From the NCBI RefSeq assembly GCF_947495565.1, contig NZ_CANLZM010000017.1, positions 1 through 64,000 of the forward strand: a stretch of 64,000 nt of DNA, read 5' to 3'. Shown one piece after another: positions 1 to 9,577 of this stretch. Position 1 is the first letter of the stretch, and the number at the start of each line of letters is the position of its first letter. The notes under the pieces were generated by a model. That model was not told where the DNA came from. It saw only the letters and a program-made list of their open reading frames with translations, and searched no databases. This DNA comes from an uncultured Pontibacter sp. GTDB lineage: Bacteria; Bacteroidota; Bacteroidia; Cytophagales; Hymenobacteraceae. The position numbers were made by a program, and so were the translations under genes.

Positions 1-88
1 AAACATCGCTAAATTAGACCTAGGACCTGAAGAGTTAGGCTTCACAATGGCCTGAGAAATAAACGTTAGTCAGGATTTGAGTTAAGAA

Positions 89-412
89 ATGGAACACCCA
101 GAAGAGTATGAATTAATGGCTGTTTTTGAGAGTGAGCCTGATACGCTTGATTCTGTAGCCGATGTTCCGTTTTATTATAACCAATCAACTTATAAGTATA
201 GCAATCCCGAAAACGAAGTAATTGCTTTCTCTATGACACCGTCTTATAATGAAGTTTCATTTAAAGTTTCAAAGGGCAACTTTGAGATTGCTAACATGAA
301 TCTGCAAAACATTTCTTCCTTGAGTGTGCTTAGTGACAATAAAGCAGAAAAAAGAATAATGTTAACAGGCAGAAATTATATACTCAAAGTACAGTTGAAA
401 CCAAGGTTTTAA
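89..412 (+). CDS. hypothetical protein (107 aa), possible integron-cassette ORF
   Basis: ORF track; complete small ORF between two attC-like sites; AT-rich relative to the genes that follow. Confidence 0.5.
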   Translation: MEHPEEYELMAVFESEPDTLDSVADVPFYYNQSTYKYSNPENEVIAFSMTPSYNEVSFKVSKGNFEIANMNLQNISSLSVLSDNKAEKRIMLTGRNYILKVQLKPRF

Positions 413-446
413 ATTGAATTTACGGAGGATATAGTATAAAAAACAG

Positions 447-511
447 GCTAAAACACGGCACAGGCTGCATGTTCGGCTGACGCCTCCACATAGCCTGTAC
501 TAAACGTTAGC
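447..511 (+). repeat. attC-like palindromic site 1
   Basis: Outer GCTAA (447-451)/TTAGC (507-511); inner ACAGGCT (460-466)/AGCCTGT (492-498); central CGGCTGACGC (474-483) shared with the site at 921-985. Confidence 0.55.
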
Positions 512-570
512 TGGTAATAAAATTTTAGAAGCTCCAAATAAAGAATTAGAAAAAGTAGGTACTAAACAAG

Positions 571-906
571 ATGAACAAAATGCCCCAAGTACTGAGAGAG
601 AAAACAAATTGGCTACACATGACATTAGCCTTAGTTTTAACTCTTGCTTTTCTGATTGGGTTATGGTTCATGTATTTCATTTTAGCTTGGGGCCACTTCG
701 GAGAAGGAGCAAACAGCAAATTTTACTCCCAATGGACAGGGAAAGGTATAATTACAGCAGCATCTATGTCAATGGAGTTAATCCTATGTCTTTTTTATAA
801 AAACAGTATAAATGCTAACAGTCAGAGTGAAGCAAAATCTTACTTGATAAGCGGCATAACTGTGTTTGTAGTCTTTGTTATTGCAATAATTTTCCTTGGA
901 CATTAA
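571..906 (+). CDS. hypothetical membrane protein (111 aa), possible integron-cassette ORF
   Basis: ORF track; three hydrophobic segments; lies between two attC-like sites. Confidence 0.55.
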   Translation: MNKMPQVLREKTNWLHMTLALVLTLAFLIGLWFMYFILAWGHFGEGANSKFYSQWTGKGIITAASMSMELILCLFYKNSINANSQSEAKSYLISGITVFVVFVIAIIFLGH

Positions 907-920
907 GAAGAATACCCACA

Positions 921-985
921 GCTAACAAAGCACATGAGCAAAGCTGCGGCTGACGCTTTGCCCACATTATGCACGAGACGTCAGC
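921..985 (+). repeat. attC-like palindromic site 2
   Basis: GCTAAC (921-926)/GTCAGC (980-985); GCAAAGC (938-944)/GCTTTGC (955-961); same central CGGCTGACGC (947-956). Confidence 0.55.
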
Positions 986-1054
986 AACTTTACATTAACC
1001 CAACCTAAAACCTCTAAACTGCTACGGCAATTTCTTATCCTCATACTTTAAATC

Positions 1055-2491
1055 ATGAGCCTTTCACTAGTGCAGACGCAGCTTACTAAAGAGGTGGCGC
1101 AGCTTGCTTATCAACATTTCGCTGCTTACAAAGAGCCGGCGCTGCAACAAAGGCGGTTTAAGCACCGTGATATTTTGCCGCTCCTGGAACGGCTCCGCCA
1201 CAACCCGCTTTTTGATGTACGGGTTGTTGGCAAATCCGTCGAGCAGCGCGATATATACCTGATAAAAGCGGGTACCGGAAAAACAAAGATCTTGCTTTGG
1301 TCGCAGATGCACGGTGATGAGCCTACGGCTACCATGGCCCTGTTCGACCTGTTTAACTTCCTGCAGCTGTCCGACGCCCAAGACACAGTGCGGCAGCAAA
1401 TCCTGCAACAGCTTACGCTTTACATCGTGCCCATGCTGAACCCCGACGGGGCAGAAAGGTATACCCGCCATAATGCCCTGGAAATAGACCTGAACCGCGA
1501 TGCCCTTCGGCTGCAAAGCCCGGAGGCACGCCTGCTCAAGCACCTGCGAGACACCCTGAACCCGGAGTTTGGCTTTAACCTGCACGACCAGAGCCGTTAT
1601 TATACTGTGGGCAGCACGCCAAAGCCAGCCACCATATCTTTTCTGGCTCCAGCCTTCGACCACAACCAAACCGTAAACCCTGTACGCGAACGCGCCATGC
1701 GTACTATTGTGGGTATGAACGAGGCGCTGCAGCAGCTGATTCCGGGGCACGTAGCCAAGTTTTCAGATGAGTATGAGCCAAGGGCGTTCGGCGACAATAT
1801 TCAAAAGTGGGGCACCAGCGTTATCCTGATTGAGTCTGGCGGATACCCCGAAGATCCAGAGAAACAGTATATACGCCAACTCAACTTCGCCTCCATTGTA
1901 TCGGCCCTGCACCTGATTTCGGGCAACCACTATAGCGTTTATCCATTAGAAGATTACTATAAAATACCGGAGAACAAGCGCAACCTCTACGACCTGCTGC
2001 TCCGAAACGTGCGCTATTCAAGGTATGGCCATGAAGTACTGGTGGATGTAGGAATATTCAGGGAAGAGGTAGATGCACCTCACGGCAAGGGCTTTTACCA
2101 CAACAGCCAGATAGACCAGATCGGCGACCTGAGTATCTTTCACGGGTATGAGGAGGTGGATGCAACCGGCCTTACCCTGGTGCCTGGCAAAGTGTACCAA
2201 AAGCTCTTTACAAGTATAAACGACCTTGAACCTCTAGAAATAAAGGGTCTGCTGGCACAAGGCTACACCACCGTGCAGGTAGAAAAGCTTCCGGAAAGTA
2301 TAAACCCGTTGGAGCTTCCGCTTAATATCATCAGCGCAACGAGCAGGGTAAACCATACTTTAACACTAGCCTCCGGAGCCAATTTTATGCTGCAGGATGG
2401 CACCGGAAAGTTCTGTTATGCTATTGTAAACGGCTTTGTATACGACATGCGCTCCGACTTGCCCGAGCTGTTTCATGGCTTGGTGCTATAG
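1055..2491 (+). CDS. M14 family zinc carboxypeptidase
   Basis: 478 aa; HGDEPTATMAL motif (M14 HxxE), MLNPDGAERYTR, DLNRD, FNLHDQ. Confidence 0.88.
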   Translation: MSLSLVQTQLTKEVAQLAYQHFAAYKEPALQQRRFKHRDILPLLERLRHNPLFDVRVVGKSVEQRDIYLIKAGTGKTKILLWSQMHGDEPTATMALFDLFNFLQLSDAQDTVRQQILQQLTLYIVPMLNPDGAERYTRHNALEIDLNRDALRLQSPEARLLKHLRDTLNPEFGFNLHDQSRYYTVGSTPKPATISFLAPAFDHNQTVNPVRERAMRTIVGMNEALQQLIPGHVAKFSDEYEPRAFGDNIQKWGTSVILIESGGYPEDPEKQYIRQLNFASIVSALHLISGNHYSVYPLEDYYKIPENKRNLYDLLLRNVRYSRYGHEVLVDVGIFREEVDAPHGKGFYHNSQIDQIGDLSIFHGYEEVDATGLTLVPGKVYQKLFTSINDLEPLEIKGLLAQGYTTVQVEKLPESINPLELPLNIISATSRVNHTLTLASGANFMLQDGTGKFCYAIVNGFVYDMRSDLPELFHGLVL

Positions 2492-2615
2492 CCTATTTAT
2501 ACTTATATATAAATTCTTATGCAAAACCATTGGTTCCGCACCGGCGCTAATGGTTTTTCTTATAGCGGCTTTGTAACTTACAGGCTAAATCTGAACCCAT
2601 CCAACCTTTTTACCA

Positions 2616-3848
2616 ATGGTTTTAAACTACCTGTGGGCAATCTTCTTCCTGGTTGCCTTTGTTATTGCGCTGTTTCAACTTATCTTTTTTAACGATACAG
2701 AAATATTCCAGAAACTTGTAGCCAGCACCTTCGATAATGCCAAGTTGGGCTTCGAGATTTCCTTGGGCCTTACCGGCGTCATGACGCTATGGCTGGGTCT
2801 TATGAAAGTAGGCGAAAAAGGTGGTGTGGTAGCCATACTTGCCCGACTGGTGGGGCCGTTTTTTCACCGCCTGTTTCCGGAGCTGCCCAACAACCACCCG
2901 GTTTTCGGCTCCATTCTGATGAACTTTTCGGCCAATATGCTGGGGCTGGATAATGCGGCTACTCCGCTTGGGCTTAAAGCCATGAAGGAGATGCAGGAAC
3001 TCAACCCAGATAAGGAAACCGCCTCTAATGCCCAGATCATGTTCCTGGTGCTCAACACCTCCGGCCTTACCATCATCCCGATCAGCATCATGGTGTTCCG
3101 GGCGCAGTTGGGCGCCGCAGACCCTTCTGATATCTTCATTCCTATACTTCTGGCTACCTTTTTTGCCACTGTAGTGGGCTTAATTGCAGTGGCCCTGTAC
3201 CAGCGTATCAACCTGTTCGACAAAGTTATTATGGCTTACCTGGGCTCGCTGCTACTGCTCATCGGCGGCTTAATGTACTATTTCTCCATCATCCCGCAGG
3301 AGCAGGTAAGCGTTATCTCTACGGTAGCCAGCAACGTTATACTTTTCTCCATCATCATCTCTTTTATTGGCTTGGCGCTGCTACGGAAAGTAAATGTTTA
3401 CGAGGCGTTTATAGAAGGTGCCAAAGAAGGATTCACAGTAGCCATCACCATCATTCCTTACCTGGTAGCCATATTGGTGGCTATCGGCGTGTTCAGAACC
3501 TCCGGCGCGTTAGATATGCTGGTAAACGGCATTGCCTACGCAATCAGCCTGACAGGTATGAATACAGATTTTGTGCCGGCGCTGCCTGTTGCCTTTATGA
3601 AACCCCTGAGCGGAAGCGGTGCCAGAGGCCTGATGGTAGAGGCGATGACAAACTACGGAGCAGATTCTTTTGTAGGGCGAATGGCTTCGGTTTTTCAGGG
3701 CTCCACCGAAACAACCTTTTACATACTGGCAGTATACTTTGGCTCTGTTGGAGTGCGCAAATCCAGGTACGCCCTTACCTGCGGCCTGCTGGCGGATTTT
3801 GCAGGTGTGATAGCCGCTATCTTTATCGCTTACATGTTCTTCCATTAA
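2616..3848 (+). CDS. nucleoside recognition (SpmA/SpmB-like) domain membrane protein
   Basis: 410 aa polytopic; LGLTGVMTLWLGLMKVGEKGG and ...FQGSTETTFYILAVYFGSVGVRKSRYAL typical of SpmA/SpmB fusions. Confidence 0.82.
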   Translation: MVLNYLWAIFFLVAFVIALFQLIFFNDTEIFQKLVASTFDNAKLGFEISLGLTGVMTLWLGLMKVGEKGGVVAILARLVGPFFHRLFPELPNNHPVFGSILMNFSANMLGLDNAATPLGLKAMKEMQELNPDKETASNAQIMFLVLNTSGLTIIPISIMVFRAQLGAADPSDIFIPILLATFFATVVGLIAVALYQRINLFDKVIMAYLGSLLLLIGGLMYYFSIIPQEQVSVISTVASNVILFSIIISFIGLALLRKVNVYEAFIEGAKEGFTVAITIIPYLVAILVAIGVFRTSGALDMLVNGIAYAISLTGMNTDFVPALPVAFMKPLSGSGARGLMVEAMTNYGADSFVGRMASVFQGSTETTFYILAVYFGSVGVRKSRYALTCGLLADFAGVIAAIFIAYMFFH

Positions 3849-3902
3849 AATAGTAAGCTTTTAAAAAGCTACGTTTATGGCCAAAATAGTGTGGAAAATG
3901 CA

Positions 3903-3931
3903 AAAAGCCGCTGGTAACACCAGCGGCTTTT
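3903..3931. terminator. rho-independent terminator hairpin
   Basis: AAAAGCCGCTGGT-AAC-ACCAGCGGCTTTT perfect stem between convergent genes. Confidence 0.85.
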
Positions 3932-4020
3932 CTGTTAATTTATACAAGTATGCGCCTCTTCTTTTTGGACTTCAGCTCCTGTAGTTTTTATGCTTTTATG
4001 GTTCTCTTGATAGTGGCTAC

Positions 4021-4395
4021 TTAGTTTCTTCTGCCGCTGCGCTTGCTCTGGGTACGCTTGCCTGCTTCAGAGTCTTTGATTATCTGCAAGTTCTCTTCTC
4101 CTACCAAGGCCTGCAGCTTTTCATCCCTGGTTTTCATAATTTCCTGCATCTTGCTTCTGTCGGGTTTATCAGAGCTTGTGCTTCTTAAACTGTCCATACT
4201 CTTGTAGTAGTCTGTGTAGATTTCGTTCACCTGCCCCCACTGCGCTTCCGAAAGAGTGACTTTGTCTTTTAAGTTAGCGGTAGTCCTTTCAACGCGTTGC
4301 TCTACTGTTGCTTTCTCCTGGTTTGGCCTGCCCTGTGCAAAGGTTCCTACTGAGGTAAAGAATGCCAACATTGTTACTAAAATTGCTCTTTTCAT
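4021..4395 (-). CDS. small periplasmic protein with signal peptide (Spy-like)
   Basis: Start chosen at internal MKRAILVTMLAFFTSVGTFAQ; EQRVERTTANLKDKVTLSEAQWGQVNEIY. Confidence 0.7.
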   Translation of the reverse strand: MKRAILVTMLAFFTSVGTFAQGRPNQEKATVEQRVERTTANLKDKVTLSEAQWGQVNEIYTDYYKSMDSLRSTSSDKPDRSKMQEIMKTRDEKLQALVGEENLQIIKDSEAGKRTQSKRSGRRN

Positions 4396-4530
4396 ACTTC
4401 TTATTTTTAATTGATTATACTTGATTTTTGAAATTGACCAGGCGCACAAAGCACCTCTTTTATCTAACAAATAATTGATTTTATAGCGCTTAATCTACTA
4501 ACTCTGCGGTAAGCCGCTTCCCGAAAAACG

Positions 4531-7308
4531 TCAATTTTGCGGCCTTGACGATTTGCGCTCCTGCTGAGAATCCTGCCCCCCGCTGAAGTTGCGCAGATTA
4601 TAAGTGAAAGTAAGCATAAAGTAGCGCTGCAAAGCACTTGACTGCACATCCTCCACGTACTGCGCGGCCAGGTTGCGCTGCAAGCTCACGTTCTGCTGCA
4701 GCAGGTCGTTTACGCTCAGGCTTAGCTCGCCCTGCTGGTTTTTAAACAGCTTTTTGCTGATGCTCATGTTCCAGAGCAGGTAGTTGTTATCATACCCTTC
4801 GGATAAGCCTGCATAAGCCTGGTGGTTCAGCTCTGTTCTATAAACCAGCCCTTTCCAGAATATTAGGTTAAGCTTCAGGTTGGTGTTCTGGTTAAAGTAG
4901 TTGTTATCCAGCGCCGGCTGCAGCGAATTCTTGACTATGTTGTAAGTGGCGTTGCTGGAGATGGTAAAGTCCACTTTCTCGCTGATGTTGCTGCTCAGCA
5001 TCAGGCCTGCGCTAAAGTTAGGCGACGATACATAACTAAGCTCCCCGTTTGCCAAGCCCGGCGTTCGGGTATAGCCTATACTGCCGTTTAACCCAAAGTT
5101 GGAGCTCAGGAAATTTACCGGCAGGCCATAGTGAAAGACAGAACGCACGTTCCAGTAACCATCCAGGTTTACAGGTTGCGACAGCTGCTGCCCCGGCTCC
5201 AGCACCAGTCCGTTTTCCAGTTTTACCGGCTCCCCTTCCGCCCTAACCAGGCTGCTACCGATGTAGTTATGGCTAATGCTGCCGAACAAGCCAACAAAGA
5301 ACATCTGGTTCGTTTCGCGGTTAAAGTCGCGCAAACCGGCTCTAAAAGTATGTTGGTAGCTAGGCTCTAAGGCTGCGTTACCCTGCGTTAACTGAAGCGG
5401 GTTGCTGGTATCCACCACTTGCTGCAGCTGCTCTACATTGGGCGCATTAACACTGGTGCTATAGTTAAAATCCAAGTTGCGGGTATCGGAGAACTTATAC
5501 TTCAGCTGCGCATCCGGCAGCACATTTACAAAAGTTCTGCTCAGGGTATTCTCCTCCGGAAACTGCTGCTCGCTTTCTAGTTCGGCCACCTGGTAGGCAG
5601 CCCCTACCCGCACCCTCAAACTGTTTTTGTTGTACTGATACCCTGTGCCGAAACGCTGTGTCAGGTAATCGCTGCTATACTTGCTGCTCAGCGTAGTGTC
5701 TAAATAAGTATACTGCTGCTCCTCAGCCTGAAGCGTATAAGTGCGCCTATCGGAGTTGTTTAGTTGGTTGCCAATTGTGTACTGCGCCTGCAGCTGCCCG
5801 TTCTCGCCCACAGGCTCCGTATAGGTCACGTCACCCGACCAGGTAAAGCCGTTACGGTCCAGGCTTACCTGCTGGTCCTGCGCTAAATTGGTGTTGTTCC
5901 CCCTGTAGTATACCGTGTTGGCCATTAAAGCATTACTCGCATCGGTGCCACTTATACTTGTGTTCAGGCTGGCGGCAACGGTGCGACCCGGCGTGCCGAA
6001 TTTATGGCTGAAGTACAGGTTGTTTTTTAAAGTATAACTGATGTTATCTGAAGCCGTGTTGTTTTGTGTTTCGTTTATGGCACCGTTATTATTTACCGTT
6101 GAGGCGCTTATACTTTCGTTAGTATCCACCTGCTTCAAAGTAAGGCTGGGCGTAAAGAGCAGGCGGTTGTTCTCGTTAATATCATAGTCCAGGCGTAGGT
6201 TAAACTGATGGTCTGTGGTGCGGGTGCTGCTCAGGTTGTTTTCGGTATACACACGCCCTGAGTCTGCCGCCAAAATGTACTGCTGCACCCGGTACTGATC
6301 ATTCTGAATATCGCGATCTGTAAATTTGTAATTCCCCGTAACCTCCACTTTATCGCTCCACATGTCGCTGTAGTTCAGGCCAAAGGTGTTGGTGGAGATT
6401 AACCCGGAGGTATTACCGCCGCCAGACGGGGAGCGGCGCCCCCTCATGCCACCACCAGGCGTCTCGCCCACTGAGAAATCTAACATGTTGATGTTGTTGG
6501 AAAGTCCGGTAAAGGTTATCCTCCTGTCGCCGTCGAAAAAGTTAAGGCTGGCGCCAATCATATAGCGGTTGTCGGTGCCGTAGCCGGCGGAGGCTTTGCC
6601 AAACACACCGTTCCGGCGGTCTGGCTTGGTTACGATGTTGATGGTTTTCGCCTCGTTGCCGTCATCCACTCCGGTCAGTTCTGCCTTGTCGCTTTTCTTA
6701 TCAAATATTTCGATGCTGGCGATAACGTCGGCAGGCAGGTTGCGCAGCGCAGCGCTCGGGTCATCTCCGAAAAAGCGCTTGCCGTCTACCAGCACCTGCT
6801 TCACGTCCTGGCCCTGCGCCTGTATAGTGCCGTTAACTACCGTAATACCCGGCATTTTCTGCACCAGGTCCTCAGCGCTGGCATCGGGAGCAGTTTTAAA
6901 AGCGCCTGCGTTAAACGAGGTGGTATCGCCTTTTTGGTCGCCAAGCGGCACACGCCCCACCACCTGCACTTCTTTTATGGTAGTGGCGGCTTCCTCCAGT
7001 TCCAACTTGCCCAGGTTCACCATTCCTTCCTGTACCTGCACACTTTTTGTAAGGGGCTTAAAGCCAAGGTAACTCACCTCCAACGTATACATGCCGGCCT
7101 GTACATTGCCAAATTTGAAAACCCCAGCCGTATCTGTTGCAGTGCCTGATTTTGTATCATAGGTCACGCGTGTAAGCACAACGCTTGCACCTGGCAAAGC
7201 AGATTGGTCTGTGGCGCTGCGCACAGAGCCGTACACGGTAACGCCCTGGGCAGAAGCCTGCAGCACGGCGAAAAAAGCAAGTATAAAAAAGAGTAATCTT
7301 TGCATCAC
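4531..7308 (-). CDS. TonB-dependent receptor-like outer membrane beta-barrel protein with carboxypeptidase regulatory-like domain
   Basis: 925 aa; signal peptide, VTVYGSVRSATDQSALPGASV, plug-like ...DLVQKMPGITVVNGTIQAQGQDVKQVLVDGKRFFGDDP, C-terminal barrel strands. Confidence 0.88.
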   Translation of the reverse strand: MMQRLLFFILAFFAVLQASAQGVTVYGSVRSATDQSALPGASVVLTRVTYDTKSGTATDTAGVFKFGNVQAGMYTLEVSYLGFKPLTKSVQVQEGMVNLGKLELEEAATTIKEVQVVGRVPLGDQKGDTTSFNAGAFKTAPDASAEDLVQKMPGITVVNGTIQAQGQDVKQVLVDGKRFFGDDPSAALRNLPADVIASIEIFDKKSDKAELTGVDDGNEAKTINIVTKPDRRNGVFGKASAGYGTDNRYMIGASLNFFDGDRRITFTGLSNNINMLDFSVGETPGGGMRGRRSPSGGGNTSGLISTNTFGLNYSDMWSDKVEVTGNYKFTDRDIQNDQYRVQQYILAADSGRVYTENNLSSTRTTDHQFNLRLDYDINENNRLLFTPSLTLKQVDTNESISASTVNNNGAINETQNNTASDNISYTLKNNLYFSHKFGTPGRTVAASLNTSISGTDASNALMANTVYYRGNNTNLAQDQQVSLDRNGFTWSGDVTYTEPVGENGQLQAQYTIGNQLNNSDRRTYTLQAEEQQYTYLDTTLSSKYSSDYLTQRFGTGYQYNKNSLRVRVGAAYQVAELESEQQFPEENTLSRTFVNVLPDAQLKYKFSDTRNLDFNYSTSVNAPNVEQLQQVVDTSNPLQLTQGNAALEPSYQHTFRAGLRDFNRETNQMFFVGLFGSISHNYIGSSLVRAEGEPVKLENGLVLEPGQQLSQPVNLDGYWNVRSVFHYGLPVNFLSSNFGLNGSIGYTRTPGLANGELSYVSSPNFSAGLMLSSNISEKVDFTISSNATYNIVKNSLQPALDNNYFNQNTNLKLNLIFWKGLVYRTELNHQAYAGLSEGYDNNYLLWNMSISKKLFKNQQGELSLSVNDLLQQNVSLQRNLAAQYVEDVQSSALQRYFMLTFTYNLRNFSGGQDSQQERKSSRPQN

Positions 7309-7479
7309 AATAAAATTAAATGCCCTACAGGCAGCTTGTGAAACAAAGATCAGCTATCTATCAAAAGGATGTAACAGAAAGGAATGTGAGCCGGACAAAG
7401 TGGGGAATGAAGCGGACAATCTTCAAATTAAATTACGGTAACAAACGAGGTATCAGCAGCCTGGGCCTGGCAAGTATAC

Positions 7480-8241
7480 TTACTGGCTGGTAAGCCACTC
7501 CAGAAACTTGGAGCTCTTTGCCTTGCTCACGATAACATCCTCCTGAAACGGAATGGTGAGCGCTACATGCAGCTTTCGCCCAAAATAATGAGACGCTTCT
7601 TTTACGGCAGCATGGTTGACAAGAAACTGCCGGTTAGCCCTGAAAAAATGAGGTGCAAGTATACTTTCCAGCTCATCTAAAGTATGGTTCACGTTGTGGG
7701 TTTTACCGTCAAAGCATATTACCCGCGTCAGCTGGTTTTCTACATACGCAAGGGCTATTTCAGCAACGGGCAACGGCAGTATTTTATCGCGCTGGTACAC
7801 AAGTATGGAACTGCGCTTCTGCGTAAGCCGGTTCTCAAAAAGGCTTAGCAGGTTATGAATGGAGGCGTCTTGCTTGGCAAGGTTTTGCTGCAGCTTTTTA
7901 TACTTTTGCAAGGCTTCTTTAATCAATTCTCTGGAAAAGGGCTTCAGCACGTAGTCGATGCCATTGGCTTTGAAGGCATCCAGTGCGTAGGCATCGTAGG
8001 CGGTGCAGAAGATAACAGGCGTGGCGGTAGCAACAGCCCTGAAAATTTCAAAACTAAGGCCATCACCCAACTGAATGTCTGAGAAGATCAGGTCAGGAAA
8101 TTCGTTTTCCTGAAAGTAGGCAACAGCGCTTTTAACAGAGGCTAAAACTGCTTCTATTCCTACCGTGTTATCTACCTGGCGGAGCGTATCTGCCAGGTCT
8201 TCGGCCATGAGCGGCTCATCTTCTATAATTACGATTTTCAC
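7480..8241 (-). CDS. LytTR-family response regulator
   Basis: 253 aa; receiver MKIVIIEDEPLMAEDL...DLIFSDIQLGDGLSFEIF; C-terminal LytTR HFFRANRQFLVN. Confidence 0.92.
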   Translation of the reverse strand: MKIVIIEDEPLMAEDLADTLRQVDNTVGIEAVLASVKSAVAYFQENEFPDLIFSDIQLGDGLSFEIFRAVATATPVIFCTAYDAYALDAFKANGIDYVLKPFSRELIKEALQKYKKLQQNLAKQDASIHNLLSLFENRLTQKRSSILVYQRDKILPLPVAEIALAYVENQLTRVICFDGKTHNVNHTLDELESILAPHFFRANRQFLVNHAAVKEASHYFGRKLHVALTIPFQEDVIVSKAKSSKFLEWLTSQ

Positions 8242-9338
8242 TTGCTTAGAATTGGGAGTTGCACCGAAAAATAATCTTCTGCATCTGTTACGCTTACCTG
8301 CTTATCCGACAGCACCTGGTACCGCTCTTTCAGGTTTTTAAGACCGATACCGGATGATGGTTCACTAATAAGTTTCTGTTTTTTGTTGTTGCGCACCTTC
8401 AGGTAGCCGCTGCCTTGGTAGCTGATGAGAATGTGCAGCGGCTCCTCATTTGTAAAACCGTTGTGCTTGATGGCATTCTCTACGAGGAGCTGCAGGGAGA
8501 AAACAGGTAAAAAAGCCGTGTCCATCCATTCATCCGGAATCTCCACCTCATAATTAAACGCGTTTTTAAAGCGTACTTTCTGCATCTCCAGGTAATCTGT
8601 ACAGAGTTTCAGCTCATCCCGCAGGGCCACTATATCTTTGTTGTCAGCAGTGAGGGAAGCCCGCAGAAACTCGGACAGCCGCACCAGGTAATCTTCAGCC
8701 TCCAGCGGGTGGCGCTTGATGAGCGTTTTGAGTGTGTTAAGCGAGTTGAAAAGGAAATGCGGCTGTAACTGGTGCTTCAGGTGCTGGTGCTGCGCCTGTA
8801 TGCTGCTCATTTTTAGCTGCGCGTTTTCCAGCTCCACCTGCGCCTTTTTCCGTTGCAGCACCACCAGGTCAAGTATAATAATGACAATGGTGTTGTTGGT
8901 AAGCCCGGCAATAAAAGGCACAAAAAGCGCTCTGCCGTACCCATGCCTGATGGAGAGCTGGCCGAGCGTAAAATAGTATAAGGAAATAAGGCCAAACATC
9001 AGCGCATAGCTTAAGCAGTAGCGCACAATGTTCTTCACCCGCTCTTTACCTTCCAGCGCCTGAAGCCGGGCGTAAAGTATAATATTCATCAGCCACAGCG
9101 TCAGCATCAGAAGCGTTGTAACTAGTATGTTAACAGAGAAGCCTCTCATGGGCCTGTCCCGTACTCCCCTCAGAACCCGTTCGGCAACTTCGGGGTTGCG
9201 CGGCGGAGAAGGCTGAAAGTTAAACGGACTGCCGGATGTTAGCAGCATGGGCAGCACACTGAATATGCCAAAGAAAACCGACGTAATCAGGGCCACCACC
9301 AAAAGCTCTTTTATAATATTGTTAGGTTTTTGAATCAT
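8238..9338 (-). CDS. LytS-family sensor histidine kinase (His_kinase type)
   Basis: 366 aa; LKHQLQPHFLFNSLNTLKTLI, LVENAIKHNG; 4-bp overlap with the regulator gene. Confidence 0.92.
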   Translation of the reverse strand: MIQKPNNIIKELLVVALITSVFFGIFSVLPMLLTSGSPFNFQPSPPRNPEVAERVLRGVRDRPMRGFSVNILVTTLLMLTLWLMNIILYARLQALEGKERVKNIVRYCLSYALMFGLISLYYFTLGQLSIRHGYGRALFVPFIAGLTNNTIVIIILDLVVLQRKKAQVELENAQLKMSSIQAQHQHLKHQLQPHFLFNSLNTLKTLIKRHPLEAEDYLVRLSEFLRASLTADNKDIVALRDELKLCTDYLEMQKVRFKNAFNYEVEIPDEWMDTAFLPVFSLQLLVENAIKHNGFTNEEPLHILISYQGSGYLKVRNNKKQKLISEPSSGIGLKNLKERYQVLSDKQVSVTDAEDYFSVQLPILSK

Positions 9339-9577
9339 ACTTTTAGAGCCTGCTGCCGGGCAAACTGTGCCGTGTTTTTAAGCGAATCAGCTTTCTATGA
9401 ATATAAATGCACTCAACTCCTAGCAAGGTATAAAAACGGCACATAAGCCGCCACCTCCGCTCCTGCCCTGGTATAAAGAAAAGCCTAACCACAGGTCAGG
9501 CTCCTCAGTATAAACAGTAATCTATGAAAAACAAGTATTCGTTCGGGCTTCTTTCCAGATGTTACCTCTAGAAATCT

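Noticed and set aside
1067-1750. Long minus-strand ORF (227 aa) inside the M14 peptidase gene, and similar antisense ORFs across the window (e.g. 13363-13917, 21700-22200, 24490-24996, 39665-40231)
   Set aside because: Fully antisense to well-supported genes with recognisable motifs; their translations are low-complexity or lack domain features.
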